64,000 nt of DNA from Planotetraspora phitsanulokensis (GCF_016863295.1 NZ_BOOP01000011.1:186001-250000); one strand, 5' to 3'; positions 42,940-52,130 are shown, counted from the stretch's first letter. Translations and numbers: made by a program. Notes: generated by a model from the letters alone, not told the origin.

Positions 42940-43968
42940 GTGAAGCAGCCAACCCACAGGAAGAGCACAGCCCGTGACACCGACTGGGAAGGTGTGCGAC
43001 TGCACGTCGTGACCGGGAAGGGCGGCACCGGCAAGACCACGGTGGCCGCGGCCCTCGCGCTCGCCCTCGCCTCGGGCGACCGCAAGGTGTTGCTCGTGGA
43101 GGTCGAGGGACGGCAGGGCATCGCCCAGGTCTTCGACCGCCCGCCCCTGCCGTACGAGGAGCGGAAGATCGCCGTGGCGCCCGGAGGCGGCGACGTCTAC
43201 GCGCTGGCGATCGATCCCGAAGAGGCCATGCTCGACTACCTCGAGATGTTCTACGGCATCAAGCGCATGGGCAAGGCGCTCACCCGGATGGGCATGATCG
43301 ACTTCGCCACGACCATCGCGCCCGGTCTGCGCGACGTCCTGGTGACCGGCAAGACCAGCGAGGCCGTACGGCGGCGCGACGCGTCAGGGCGAAGGGTCTA
43401 CGACGCGATCGTCATGGACGCACCCCCGACGGGCCGGATCGCCCGCTTCCTCAACGTCACCCAGGAGGTCGCCGGGCTGGCCAGGGTCGGCCCGGTCAAG
43501 AACCACGCCGACATGGTCCGGGGCGTCCTCGCCTCGCCGGAGACGGCCGTGCACTTCGTGACGCTCCTGGAGGAGATGCCCGTCCAGGAGACGCTCGACG
43601 GCATCTCCGAGCTGCACACGGCCAAGCTCCCCGTCGGGGGCGTCTTCATCAACATGGTCCGGCCGACGACCCTGCCTGACGCGGTCCTCGACGCCGCCGC
43701 CGCGGATCGGTTCGACCTGTCGGAGCTCGCCCTGGGGCTGAAGGCGGCGGGCCTCGCGGACGGCAAGGCCGACGCGTCCCTGATCGCCGAGTCGCTCGCC
43801 CAGGAGGTCGCGGAGCACGCCCTCCGTACGGAGCTGGAACGGCGCGAGCGCAGCACGCTGGACACCACCGGCGCCCCCCGGTACGACCTGCCGTTGCTGG
43901 CCGACGGCGTCGACCTCACCGGCCTCTACGAACTCGCCGAGGTCATCCGCAACCAGGGCGCGGCATGA
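42940..43968 (+). CDS. ArsA/Get3-like ATPase, first of a pair (Rv3679-like)
   Basis: 342 aa. Deviant Walker A VVTGKGGTGKTTVAAAL near residue 20; switch II-like DAPPTGRIARFL; GGVFINMVRP near 235. GTG 42940 has GGAGGAGG five bases upstream; the open frame runs further back without support. No ArsB or ArsC is near, so arsenite export is unlikely. The equivalent mycobacterial pair Rv3679-Rv3680 forms a complex. Forty bases separate it from the second gene. Confidence 0.88.
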   Translation: MKQPTHRKSTARDTDWEGVRLHVVTGKGGTGKTTVAAALALALASGDRKVLLVEVEGRQGIAQVFDRPPLPYEERKIAVAPGGGDVYALAIDPEEAMLDYLEMFYGIKRMGKALTRMGMIDFATTIAPGLRDVLVTGKTSEAVRRRDASGRRVYDAIVMDAPPTGRIARFLNVTQEVAGLARVGPVKNHADMVRGVLASPETAVHFVTLLEEMPVQETLDGISELHTAKLPVGGVFINMVRPTTLPDAVLDAAAADRFDLSELALGLKAAGLADGKADASLIAESLAQEVAEHALRTELERRERSTLDTTGAPRYDLPLLADGVDLTGLYELAEVIRNQGAA

Positions 43969-44008
43969 CGGTGACGCACCCGCACACCCACGCAGAAGAG
44001 GTTGATCT

Positions 44009-45163
44009 GTGAGCAGGACCGCCCCCGCGCTGGACATCGACGCGATCCTGGACGACGACGGCACGCGGATCATCGTGTGCTGCGGCTCCGGCGGCGTCGG
44101 GAAGACCACGACGGCGGCGGCGCTCGGCCTGCGCGCCGCCGAGCGCGGGCGGTCGGTCGTCGTGCTCACCGTGGACCCCGCCCGGCGGCTCGCCCAGTCC
44201 ATGGGCCTCACCGAGCTCGACAACACCCCGCGCCGCATCATGGGCAACGGCACCGCGGACGACAGGGTCGACGCGGCCAACGGCGGCGAGCTGCACGCGA
44301 TGATGCTCGACATGAAGCGGACCTTCGATGAGATCATCGAGGCCCACGCCGACCCCCAGCGGGCTCAGCAGATCCTGACCAACCCGTTCTACCAGTCGTT
44401 GTCGTCGAGCTTCTCCGGCACGCAGGAGTACATGGCCATGGAGAAACTCGGCCAGCTCCGCCGTTCGGGTGACTGGGACCTGATCGTGGTCGACACCCCG
44501 CCGTCGCGGTCCGCCCTCGACTTCCTGGACGCGCCGGAACGGCTCGGGCGGTTCCTCGACGGACGGCTGATCCGCATCCTCACGGCCCCGGCCAAGGCGG
44601 GAGGACGGAGCGCGTTCAAGCTGCTCAACGCCGGGTTCGGCATCGTCGCGGGCATGTTGACCAAGGTGCTGGGAGCACAGGTGCTCAAGGACATCCAGAC
44701 CTTCGTGTCGGCCCTCGACGCGGTCTTCGGCGGCTTCCGGCAGCGGGCGGAACAGACCTACCGTCTCCTGCAGGCGCCCGGCACGGCCTTCCTCGTCGTC
44801 GCCGCGCCGGAGCGCGACGCCATGCGCGAGGCCTCCTACTTCGTCGAACGGCTGGCCGACGACCGCATGCCCCTGGCCGGGGTGGTGGTCAACCGGGTGC
44901 ACCGGGCATCGGCCTCCACACTGTCCGCGGCCCGGAGTGCCGCCGCCGCCGAGGAGCTGGAGGCGCGCCGCGAGCACGACCTGACCGCCGCCGTGTTGCG
45001 GCTGCACGCCGACCGCATGCAGCTCGCCGCACGGGAGCAGCGGGAACAGGAGCACTTCACCTCTGCGCACCCCACGGTGCCGCTCGCCCAGGTGCCCGCC
45101 ATGCCGGAAGACGTCCACGACCTGGCGGGACTGCGCCAGATCGGACGGCTTCTCGCGTCGTAG
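44009..45163 (+). CDS. ArsA/Get3-like ATPase, second of a pair (Rv3680-like)
   Basis: 384 aa. Deviant Walker A VCCGSGGVGKTTTAAALGL near residue 30, then VVLTVDPARRLAQSMGL and VVDTPPSRSALDFLDAPERL (switch). A helical insert (about 150-230) and a C-terminal MnmG-like tail complete the fold. Probably heterodimerises with the first ATPase; the client (tail-anchored protein, metabolite or polymer) is unknown. The GTG start is preceded by GAAGAGG. Confidence 0.88.
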   Translation: MSRTAPALDIDAILDDDGTRIIVCCGSGGVGKTTTAAALGLRAAERGRSVVVLTVDPARRLAQSMGLTELDNTPRRIMGNGTADDRVDAANGGELHAMMLDMKRTFDEIIEAHADPQRAQQILTNPFYQSLSSSFSGTQEYMAMEKLGQLRRSGDWDLIVVDTPPSRSALDFLDAPERLGRFLDGRLIRILTAPAKAGGRSAFKLLNAGFGIVAGMLTKVLGAQVLKDIQTFVSALDAVFGGFRQRAEQTYRLLQAPGTAFLVVAAPERDAMREASYFVERLADDRMPLAGVVVNRVHRASASTLSAARSAAAAEELEARREHDLTAAVLRLHADRMQLAAREQREQEHFTSAHPTVPLAQVPAMPEDVHDLAGLRQIGRLLAS

Positions 45164-45275
45164 TCTCCGACGCGTTCGTCAAGATCACCGGGCCGCGCGG
45201 TAACAGCGATGTGACGGCGTGGCCACGGTGATGGATGGAGGGGGAGGCGCAGGGAGCGCCCGCCACGAAACCCGA

Positions 45276-45295
45276 ACGGCCGGGGTGCCGGCCGT
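45276..45295. terminator. Candidate bidirectional terminator between the ATPase pair and wblA
   Basis: Perfect eight-base arms ACGGCCGG/CCGGCCGT with a four-base loop between convergent genes. No U tract on either side. Confidence 0.4.
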
Positions 45296-45373
45296 GAGAT
45301 CAGACTGACCCGGGGATGGTGACTCGGGCCGAGAAGCCGCAAGGGTGTGCGGTGGTGCCCAGCCGGTCGGGGG

Positions 45374-45670
45374 TCAGCCGGCGATCAATTCGTTGGTGCG
45401 TTCGTACTCTTCCTTGGCTGATTCGAGCAGGTCGCGCCAGGAGTCGACGTCGGGTCGCCGCCTCAGCAGCGCTCTGCGTTCCCGCTCGGTCATTCCGCCC
45501 CAGACCCCGAACTCGATGCGGTTGTCCAGCGCATCGGCGAGGCACTCGGTACGGACGGGGCATCCTCGACAGATCAGTTTCGCCCGGTTCTGCGCGGCGC
45601 CTTGTACGAAAAGCGCGTCAGGATCCGCACCTCGACAGGCGGCACGGGAGGTCCAATCCGTGATCCACAT
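45374..45670 (-). CDS. wblA: WhiB-family iron-sulphur regulator, WblA/WhiB4 type
   Basis: 98 aa. The four cluster-binding Cys are present: AACRGADPD, then LICRGCPVRTEC (C-x2-C-x5-C). GVWGGMTERERRALLRRRP is the WhiB turn and basic tail. WITDWTSRAACR at the start and FVQGAAQNRAK identify the WblA/WhiB4 subgroup, which controls development and antibiotic synthesis in Streptomyces and redox response in mycobacteria. ATG 45670 matches known starts; GTG 45706 is possible. A long untranslated leader is likely, as in Streptomyces. Confidence 0.93.
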   Translation of the reverse strand: MWITDWTSRAACRGADPDALFVQGAAQNRAKLICRGCPVRTECLADALDNRIEFGVWGGMTERERRALLRRRPDVDSWRDLLESAKEEYERTNELIAG

Positions 45671-45928
45671 GTTCGACCCCACTCCCCTTAGGTGGTCAGT
45701 CGTCACTTCGGCCGACGGGCGCGGGCGTCGAGCCTCCTGGTAGCAGTTGCCGCAGAGGAGAACGTACGCAAGGAGGCGATCGGACCGACAGTCCCCGGGG
45801 GGACCAATTTCTCGCATGGTCATGTCAGGCCATGTGGCCGGGAATGACTAGTCATCCTTGGGAATCAGTAATGCAAGCTGGTGCAATTGGTGCCGATCAC
45901 GTGACCTATCCGACGTACGCTTGGACCC

Positions 45929-48148
45929 GTGCAAGCTAAGGGCAAAGGCCGGGCGTCGGCGTTCTGGAACCTTCTGCAGTTGATCGCCGCAGCCGGCGTG
46001 GCCGGTCTGCTGGCGGCGGCCATCGCCCTGCCCGCCGTCGGCGGCGCGGGCGTCACGGTGAAGTCGGCGACCGAGGCCCTCAGGCTCGCCCCGGAGGACC
46101 TGCCCGAACCTCCGCTGCCCGAGAAGACCACATTCCTCGACGCCAACGGCAAGCCGTTCGCCCAGTTCTACTGGCAGAACCGCGTGTCCGTGGGCCTCAA
46201 CCAGATCGCGCCGATCATGCAGAAGGCGATCGTGGCGATCGAGGACTTCCGGTTCTACGAGCACGGCGCGCTCGACCTCGAGGGCACGAGCCGCGCGCTG
46301 GTCAAGAACCTCACCACGGGCGGGGTGACCCAGGGCGGTTCGTCCATCACCCAGCAGTACGTCAAGCAGGTCCTCTACAACACGGCCGACTCGGACGAGG
46401 CCAAGGCGGCCGCCGTCGCCCCCACCGTCTCGCGGAAGCTCAACGAGATCCGCTACGCGATGGCCATCGAGCGGAAGTACTCCAAGGACGAGATCCTCAA
46501 CCGCTATCTCAACATCGCCTACTACGGCGCGAGCGCGTACGGCATCGAGGCCGCCTCCCAGCGTTTCTTCGGCAAGCACGCCTCCCAGCTCAACCTGACC
46601 GAGGCGGCCACGCTGGCGGGAGCCGTACAGGACCCGAACAGGACCGACCCGAACCGGGGCAAGGCGACCAGTGAGCGCCTCCTCGAGCGGCGCAACACGG
46701 TGCTGGACCGGATGGCCGAGCTGAAGATCATCACGCTGGCCGAGGCGGCGGAGTCGAAGTCGAAGAAACTCGGCTACAAGGACGTGGCGATCCCGGGTGG
46801 ATGCGGGGAGAGTTCCTACCCGTACTTCTGCCTGTACGTCAGCAACGAGATCAGGAACAACCCGCAGTTCGGGAAGACGCCGAAGGCCCGCGAGGACTTC
46901 CTCAACCGCGGCGGCCTGACCATCAAGACCACGCTCACCCCGAAGATGCAGAAGGCCGCGGACAAGGCGATCAAGAAGTACGTCAGCTCCTCCGACAAGC
47001 CGGTGGCGTCCGAGGCGCTCGTCGAGCCCGGAACGGGCGCGATCCGGGCGATGGCGTCCAGCCGCAAGTTCGGCCGGAACAAGAAGAAGAACGAGATCTC
47101 CTACAACATCGTGGCGAACTCCGACCACGGCGGTGGGACCGGATTCCAGGCCGGATCGACCTTCAAGGTGTTCACGCTGGTCACCGCCCTCAAGGAGGGC
47201 CTGAAGTTCAGCGACGGGTTCAAGGTCGGCGGCACCTTCCGGGCCGGCGGCTACTCCGACTTCAAGAACTGCAAGGGCCAGAACGTCGGCGACCCGAGCG
47301 CGACGCAGCACAACTCCGAGGGCGGCGAAGGCGGGTTCGAATCCCTCCAGACCGGCACGTGGGGCTCGGTGAACACCTTCTTCCTGACGCTGGAGCGGAA
47401 GGTCGGCCTCTGCAACGTGGTCAAGACCGCCAAGGACATGGGGATCACCCGCTCCGACGGCGCCAAGCTCCGCGAGTTCCAGACCTTCACCCTCGGGTTC
47501 AACGAGATGGACCCGGTCACCGTCGCCTCCGCGTACGCCACGCTCGGGGCGCGCGGAAAGTACTGCAAGCCCATGGCGATCACCGCCGTCGTCGACCGGA
47601 CCGGCAAGACGACGTCGTTCAAGCCGTCGTGCAAGCGGGCCATCGAACCGGCGATCGCCGACGCGGCGAACTACATCCTCGAGGGTGTGTTCACCAAGGG
47701 CACGATGTCCGGCGTGGGCGGCATCCCCGGCAGGGACGCGGCCGGCAAGACCGGAACGGGTGACCAGTCGCGGACCGTCTGGTTCGCCGGGTACACCCCC
47801 GACCTCGCCGGGGCGGTCAGTCTCGGCGACCCGCGCGGGCCAGTGAAGTACCCGCTCAGCGGCGAGACCATGAACGGGCACCAGTACGGCTCGGTGTTCG
47901 GCGCCACGATCCCCGGCCCGATCTGGAAGGCCACCATGACCTCGGCGCTGAAGGGGATCGACGCGACCAGCTTCATCCGGCCCGACATGTCGAGGTTCGG
48001 CGGCTGTAGCCAGGCCTGCGCTCCCAAGCCGCCGCCGGACAAGGACAAGGACAAGAACGGTCACGGCGGTCCCGGTGGGCCCGGCGATCCCGGAAACGGC
48101 GGCCCCGGCCAGGGCCCGAACCCCCCGATCGTCCCGCCCGCCCAGTGA
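45929..48148 (+). CDS. ponA2: Bifunctional penicillin-binding protein (PBP1/PonA2-like)
   Basis: 739 aa. A basic head and membrane anchor (residues 13-40) precede the glycosyltransferase-51 domain with AIVAIEDFRFYEHGALDLEG (catalytic Glu), GGSSITQQYVKQ and NIAYYGASAYGIEAAS. The transpeptidase domain follows: GSTFK (SxxK, near residue 415), SVN (WGSVNTFF) and KTGTG. The C-terminal tail is a Gly/Pro-rich low-complexity stretch after KPPPDKDKDKN. The GTG 45929 start has no strong ribosome-binding site. It is divergent from wblA, as Rv3682 is from whiB4. Confidence 0.94.
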   Translation: MQAKGKGRASAFWNLLQLIAAAGVAGLLAAAIALPAVGGAGVTVKSATEALRLAPEDLPEPPLPEKTTFLDANGKPFAQFYWQNRVSVGLNQIAPIMQKAIVAIEDFRFYEHGALDLEGTSRALVKNLTTGGVTQGGSSITQQYVKQVLYNTADSDEAKAAAVAPTVSRKLNEIRYAMAIERKYSKDEILNRYLNIAYYGASAYGIEAASQRFFGKHASQLNLTEAATLAGAVQDPNRTDPNRGKATSERLLERRNTVLDRMAELKIITLAEAAESKSKKLGYKDVAIPGGCGESSYPYFCLYVSNEIRNNPQFGKTPKAREDFLNRGGLTIKTTLTPKMQKAADKAIKKYVSSSDKPVASEALVEPGTGAIRAMASSRKFGRNKKKNEISYNIVANSDHGGGTGFQAGSTFKVFTLVTALKEGLKFSDGFKVGGTFRAGGYSDFKNCKGQNVGDPSATQHNSEGGEGGFESLQTGTWGSVNTFFLTLERKVGLCNVVKTAKDMGITRSDGAKLREFQTFTLGFNEMDPVTVASAYATLGARGKYCKPMAITAVVDRTGKTTSFKPSCKRAIEPAIADAANYILEGVFTKGTMSGVGGIPGRDAAGKTGTGDQSRTVWFAGYTPDLAGAVSLGDPRGPVKYPLSGETMNGHQYGSVFGATIPGPIWKATMTSALKGIDATSFIRPDMSRFGGCSQACAPKPPPDKDKDKNGHGGPGGPGDPGNGGPGQGPNPPIVPPAQ

Positions 48149-48160
48149 CGACGTGAAAAT

Positions 48161-48187
48161 GCCCTCCCCGCCGATGGCGGGGAGGGC
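48161..48187 (+). terminator. Terminator after ponA2
   Basis: Twelve-base arms GCCCTCCCCGCC/GGCGGGGAGGGC with a three-base loop, followed by TTCGTCGTT, 12 bases after the stop. Confidence 0.85.
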
Positions 48188-48205
48188 TTCGTCGTTCCTG
48201 GGTGA

Positions 48206-48230
48206 GTCCCTGAGGCACGGCCTCAGGGAC
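48206..48230 (-). terminator. Hairpin downstream of the YqeY gene
   Basis: Perfect ten-base arms GTCCCTGAGG/CCTCAGGGAC with a five-base loop. The same neighbourhood holds three copies of ACGGCCTCAGG (48217, 48257 and 48290 regions). Confidence 0.45.
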
Positions 48231-48295
48231 TCAGGCGGGCCGTACGGACCCGGGGGACGGCCTCAGGTCTGTATGGCCTTGGCTTGGGGACGGCC

Positions 48296-48751
48296 TCAGG
48301 CGCTCAGGCGCGCCCGTACGGCCTGGGCGACCCGGCCGCCCTCGGCCCGGCCGGCGACCTTGGGGTTGAGGACCTTCATGACCTGTCCCATCGCCTTGGG
48401 GCCGGCGGCGCCGCTCTCCGCGATCGCCTCGTCGACGAGCGTGCCCAGCTCCTCGTCGGACAGCTGGGCGGGGAGGTACTCCTCCAGGACGGCCTGCTCG
48501 TCGAGCTCCGCCTGAGCCTGCTCGGCGCGGCCGGCGTTGGCGAAGGCCTCCGAGGCCTCCCTGCGCTTCTTCGCCTCACGGGTGAGGACCTTGACGACCT
48601 CGTCGTCCGAGAGCTCCCGCGCCGCCTTGCCCGCGACCTCCTCGACGCCGATGGCGGCCAGCGCCATCCGGATCGTCCGGAGCCGCACCTCGTCGCGGGC
48701 CTTCAACGAGGTCGCAAGATCGGCCTTCAACTTGTCCTTCAACGCACTCAT
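48296..48751 (-). CDS. GatB/YqeY-domain protein
   Basis: 151 aa, full-length YqeY. Helical N-terminal half (LKDKLKADLATSLKARDEVRLRTIRMALAAI) and the YqeY tail (VLEEYLPAQLSDEELGTLVDEAIAESGA, then KAMGQVMKVLNPKVAGRAEGGRVAQAV) that resembles the tRNA-binding tail of GatB. Usually thought to act near tRNA or amidotransferases; the precise role is unknown. The ATG 48751 start begins the conserved domain. Divergent from the phosphoesterase gene. Confidence 0.92.
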   Translation of the reverse strand: MSALKDKLKADLATSLKARDEVRLRTIRMALAAIGVEEVAGKAARELSDDEVVKVLTREAKKRREASEAFANAGRAEQAQAELDEQAVLEEYLPAQLSDEELGTLVDEAIAESGAAGPKAMGQVMKVLNPKVAGRAEGGRVAQAVRARLSA

Positions 48752-48821
48752 GGATCCATCTTGCCGTGTCAGGGGCCTGGTTCTCGCCAGGTTATGTCTG
48801 AGAGGGGGACAGCGGTCGGGC

Positions 48822-49736
48822 ATGATTGGCTGTGTGAGGAAAGCCGCCGCGATTCCCTTGTCCATCCTCGGTCTCGGTGTGGCCGGTCTCGGCTACGCGT
48901 CCATCGTTGAGCGGAACTGGTTCCGCCTTCGACGGTTCGACGTGCCCGTGCTGGCCCCCGGGCAGCGCCCGGTCAGAATCCTGCAGATCTCTGATCTTCA
49001 CCTCACCCCGGGTCGCTCGAGGCTGATCAACTGGGTGCGGTCACTGGCCTCCCTGGAGCCCGACCTGGTGGTCAACACCGGTGACACGCTGGCCCACCCC
49101 GACGCGATCGGGCCGTACATGCGGGCCGTGGAGCCGCTCTTGGATCGGCCGGGCCTGTTCGTCTACGGATCCAACGACCTCTACGCCCCGCGGCCGAAGA
49201 ACCCGGCCAGGTATCTGTGGCGCACGTCCAAGAACGACTCGCGGCAGCACATCCCCAATCTCCCCTGGGCGGAGCTGGGAGCCGCCATGACCGAGGCGGG
49301 CTGGGTGGACATGAACAACGCCACCGCACGGTTGAAGGTCGCTGACCTGGACGTCCATGTGGGCGGCATCCACGACTCGCACATCGACCGGGACCGGTAC
49401 GACGAGATCGCCGGGCCGGCGCCCGCCGACGCCGATCTTCGGCTGGGCGTCATGCACTCTCCCGAGCCCCGGAACATGTCCCGCTTCGCGGCGGACGGAT
49501 ATCAGTTGCTGCTGGCGGGCCACACGCACGGCGGCCAGCTGTGCATCCCGTTCTACGGGGCCCTCGTGACCAACTGCGGAATCGACCGGGCGCGTGTGAA
49601 GGGGCTGAGCAGGCACGAAAGCTCCTGGCTGCACGTGTCCGCAGGTCTCGGGACCTCGCCCTACGCCCCGGTCAGGTTCGCCTGCCCGCCCGAGGCCACT
49701 CTGTTGACCTTGGTTCCCCGCCGCCCGGCCCGCTGA
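48822..49736 (+). CDS. Metallophosphoesterase (Rv3683-like)
   Basis: 304 aa. N-terminal hydrophobic segment (AAAIPLSILGLGVAGLGYAS) acts as membrane anchor or signal. Calcineurin-type motifs: ISDLHLTPG (DxH), VNTGDTL (GD), YGSND (GNxx variant), and GHTHGGQ. YkuE/YaeI-like members bind lipid A precursors or act on phosphodiesters; the substrate is unknown. ATG 48822 and GTG 48834 are both possible starts. The stop is 64 bases before tRNA-Pro. Confidence 0.9.
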   Translation: MIGCVRKAAAIPLSILGLGVAGLGYASIVERNWFRLRRFDVPVLAPGQRPVRILQISDLHLTPGRSRLINWVRSLASLEPDLVVNTGDTLAHPDAIGPYMRAVEPLLDRPGLFVYGSNDLYAPRPKNPARYLWRTSKNDSRQHIPNLPWAELGAAMTEAGWVDMNNATARLKVADLDVHVGGIHDSHIDRDRYDEIAGPAPADADLRLGVMHSPEPRNMSRFAADGYQLLLAGHTHGGQLCIPFYGALVTNCGIDRARVKGLSRHESSWLHVSAGLGTSPYAPVRFACPPEATLLTLVPRRPAR

Positions 49737-49799
49737 CGCACAAGCACGCACAAAGTCCGCTAGACTTGCCGAGTCGCAGGGCAAAACGACCTGTGACAC

Positions 49800-49873
49800 C
49801 GGGGTGTAGCGCAGCTTGGCAGCGCGCTTCGTTCGGGACGAAGAGGCCGCAGGTTCAAATCCTGTCACCCCGA
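49800..49873 (+). tRNA. tRNA-Pro (anticodon CGG)
   Basis: 74 bases. Acceptor arms CGGGGTG/CACCCCG pair perfectly; anticodon stem CTTCG/CGAAG with loop TTCGGGA gives anticodon CGG; T arm GCAGG-TTCAAAT-CCTGT contains one G-U-type pair. The CCA end is not encoded. The 3' half, together with the following terminator, is duplicated at 55204-55296 and partly at 52131-52188, marking the gene as an integration site. Confidence 0.95.
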
Positions 49874-49924
49874 CCCAGAAGTAGCAGCTGAGAGGCCGGT
49901 TCCGATCATCGGAACCGGCCTTCC
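49832..49924 (+). repeat. att-type repeat, tRNA-Pro copy (93 bp)
   Basis: From the anticodon loop to just past the terminator. It aligns without gaps to 55204-55296 with 7 mismatches in 93. The mismatches fall in the T stem and the spacer before the terminator. It is the left boundary of the element graveyard. Confidence 0.8.
49894..49920 (+). terminator. Terminator of tRNA-Pro
   Basis: Perfect 12-base arms GGCCGGTTCCGA/TCGGAACCGGCC with a three-base loop, then TTCC. The identical hairpin occurs at 55266-55292. Confidence 0.85.
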
Positions 49925-50039
49925 GCGTCTCCTGAGTGACTACGGCCTCGGAGGATCCGGAGCTCTCGGGGCGTCCACTCGGCCGGGTCCACCCCTTCCG
50001 CGGTCTTGATCGCGTTGCGGAAGTCGCGCCGGACGTCAC

Positions 50040-50141
50040 ATGGCCGCCTTTGCGCCCGACGCCGACCCCGACCTGCGGCGCCGCTACATGGCGATCATCT
50101 TCGACGGGCTGCGTCGGGAGGGAGCTCGGCCTCCCCGGTGA
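50040..50141 (+). pseudogene. C-terminal remnant of a TetR-family regulator
   Basis: 33 codons reading MAAFAPDADPDLRRRYMAIIFDGLR and ending in REGARPPR. The pattern ADPxLRRRYxxxxxDGLR is typical of the last helix of actinobacterial TetR proteins. No helix-turn-helix region is present upstream. The rest of 49925-50293 contains no complete gene. Confidence 0.45.
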
Positions 50142-50314
50142 AGCACCCCCCGCCTCCTGAAAAGCGGCAAACGCCGCTGTCGCTCGGGGAACTCGGTTCG
50201 CGGGCAGCTGTGCCTGAGGAATTCGTCGAGCGACCACACGAGGTTCGGCTGATATTCGTCGGCCCCGCGTACTCGTAGCTACGCCGTCTCCCTATGCCAG
50301 AAAGCGGGTCGAAC

Positions 50315-51853
50315 ATGCCCGAGCTCAGTCGCAGGACGTTCCTCGTCAACGCCAGAGGTGCCGCGATCGCAGCCGGCGGTCTGGCCGTCGGCGCCGGCGC
50401 GCTGCGGCAGGCGGCCCCGGCTTCCGCCGCCGCCGCCACGTTTCCCTCCACCCCCTTCACCGTCGGCGTCGCCTCCGGTGACGCGCTGCCGGGCGCCGTC
50501 GTGATCTGGACGCGTCTGACCACTCAGCCGACCGAGCCCGGTCTGGGCATGGACGGCCAGGGCCCGATCCCGGTCGAGTGGACGGTCGCCGAAACGCCTG
50601 AGGCCCTCGACACCCGTCCGCATGCGACCGGTGTCTTCATCGCCGAGCCGCAGCACGCCTGGTCCGTGCACGTCGACGTCACCGGCCTGCATCCGGACAC
50701 CACCTACCACTACCGGTTCCGCGCCGGCGACTGGGTCAGCCCGGTCGGCCGCACCCGCACCACCCCGGTGCCCTCGGCCGACGTCCCAGTCCGCTTCGCG
50801 ATCCTGAGCTGCCAGAACATGGCCAAGCCCGGGAGCGGGATCTTCTACTTCAACGGCATCGCCGACCTCGCCACCCGCGACGACATCGACTTTGTGGCGC
50901 ACCTTGGCGACTACATCTACGACTTCGGCCGGCCGGGCCACCTGCCGCCCCGGCAGATCCAGTCGCTGTCGGACTACCGGATCCGGTACGGGCAGTACAA
51001 GTCGCGGCTGGCGCTGATGGACATGCACGCCCGGTTCCCCGTCTACACCGTGCCCGACGACCACGAGTTCTGGAACGACGTGCAGGGCCGCGCCCCCGGC
51101 ATGACTCCCGCGGAGAAGGCCCAGCTCGCCACAGCGTTGCAGGCGTACTGGGAGAACATGCCGCTGCGTGGCGGCCCGCCGGTGCTGGACGCCGCGTCCG
51201 GGCTGATGCAGCTGACGCTCCACCGGCGCGTCAAGTGGGGCTCGAACCTCGATCTGCTGCTCACCGACGGGCGGCAGTACCGGGCCCCGGGCACGATCCT
51301 CGGGCGGGAACAACTGGACTGGCTGCTCGACATGGTCGCCGGTTCGCACGCCGCCTGGACGGCCATCGGATCCGGCCAGCCGCTTTCGTGGTTCCCGAAC
51401 TCGGGCGGCGGCTGGTCCGGCTTCGACGCTGACCGCAGCGAGCTGACGGACGCCCTGGCCAAGCGGCTGGCGGCCCGCCGGCACCGCGCCTTCAATCCCG
51501 TGGTGCTGAGCGGCGACACCCACCGCGGGATCGTCACGCACGTGCGGCAGCGGCGCAACGCGACGACCGCGCTCGTCGCCACCGAATTCGTCGGCCCCCC
51601 GGTGACCAGCAACAGCGCCACCGACTACGACAAGAACGCCGACACCGGCGCCTACCGCGCCTCCTACGCCTACGCCCAGAACGGCGAGCTGAACGCCTAC
51701 CGCGGCTACCTCGACTGCGCGCTCACCTCCTCGGCCTGGACGTCGACGTATGTGCTCGGCAACCAGGTGGACCGGCCGAACGGCACCGTGAGCGCGACCG
51801 ACCGCTGGCAGCTGGACAACGGCGCCGAGGTCGGATCGGTGCGCCGGCTCTGA
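50315..51853 (+). CDS. phoD: PhoD-family alkaline phosphatase/phosphodiesterase, Tat-secreted
   Basis: About 512 aa. A twin-arginine signal (SRRTFLVNARGAAIAAGGLAV, cut after APASA) exports the folded enzyme. An N-terminal Ig-like domain (FTVGVASGDALPGAVVIWTRL through TYHYRFRAG) precedes the phosphatase core: AILSCQN, VAHLGDYIYDFG, VPDDHEFWND, and VVLSGDTHRG, the metal ligands of PhoD. It releases phosphate from esters outside the cell. ATG 50315 places the RR at residues 6-7; ATG 50294 is an alternative. No Pho box was recognised. It lies in the tRNA-Pro element region and may be cargo. Confidence 0.9.
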   Translation: MPELSRRTFLVNARGAAIAAGGLAVGAGALRQAAPASAAAATFPSTPFTVGVASGDALPGAVVIWTRLTTQPTEPGLGMDGQGPIPVEWTVAETPEALDTRPHATGVFIAEPQHAWSVHVDVTGLHPDTTYHYRFRAGDWVSPVGRTRTTPVPSADVPVRFAILSCQNMAKPGSGIFYFNGIADLATRDDIDFVAHLGDYIYDFGRPGHLPPRQIQSLSDYRIRYGQYKSRLALMDMHARFPVYTVPDDHEFWNDVQGRAPGMTPAEKAQLATALQAYWENMPLRGGPPVLDAASGLMQLTLHRRVKWGSNLDLLLTDGRQYRAPGTILGREQLDWLLDMVAGSHAAWTAIGSGQPLSWFPNSGGGWSGFDADRSELTDALAKRLAARRHRAFNPVVLSGDTHRGIVTHVRQRRNATTALVATEFVGPPVTSNSATDYDKNADTGAYRASYAYAQNGELNAYRGYLDCALTSSAWTSTYVLGNQVDRPNGTVSATDRWQLDNGAEVGSVRRL

Positions 51854-51862
51854 CACCGTGTG

Positions 51863-51897
51863 GACGTTCCCCGCTCCCGGCGGGAGCGGGGAACGTC
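51863..51897 (+). terminator. Terminator after phoD
   Basis: Perfect 16-base arms GACGTTCCCCGCTCCC/GGGAGCGGGGAACGTC with a three-base loop, ten bases after the stop. Confidence 0.85.
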
Positions 51898-52130
51898 AGG
51901 CCGGCGGGGCCGGTTCATCACCGACTGCCCGGCGCCGCTCGAGCAGCATGGCCAGGTCGCCCCACGCACCGTGCTCGATCTCGGTGATCACTTGGACCAG
52001 TTGCCGGCCGCCGGCGGCGAGTGAGTTGCCCACGGCCGGCCGCGCCTCCGACGGCGAGCGATATCCACTCCAGCTGCCGGTGACGGCGATCTCCACCAGG
52101 TCCAGACCGGGTCCGGCTGATCAGAGCAGG
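51896..52130 (-). pseudogene. C-terminal remnant of an unidentified protein, cut at an att copy
   Basis: The minus-strand frame reads VEIAVTGSWSGYRSPSEAR through LVQVITEIEHGAWGDLAM and stops at 51896. Codon bias is like a real gene, but its 5' end runs into the tRNA-like repeat at 52131 without a start codon upstream. Family not recognised. Confidence 0.45.

Noticed and set aside
42940-45163. Arsenite resistance operon
   Set aside because: Only ArsA-like ATPases are present, without ArsB, ArsC, ArsR or Acr3; the pair matches the conserved non-arsenic Rv3679-Rv3680 genes.
45848-48064. Minus-strand open frame of 738 codons opposite ponA2
   Set aside because: Shadow of a well-defined penicillin-binding protein gene.
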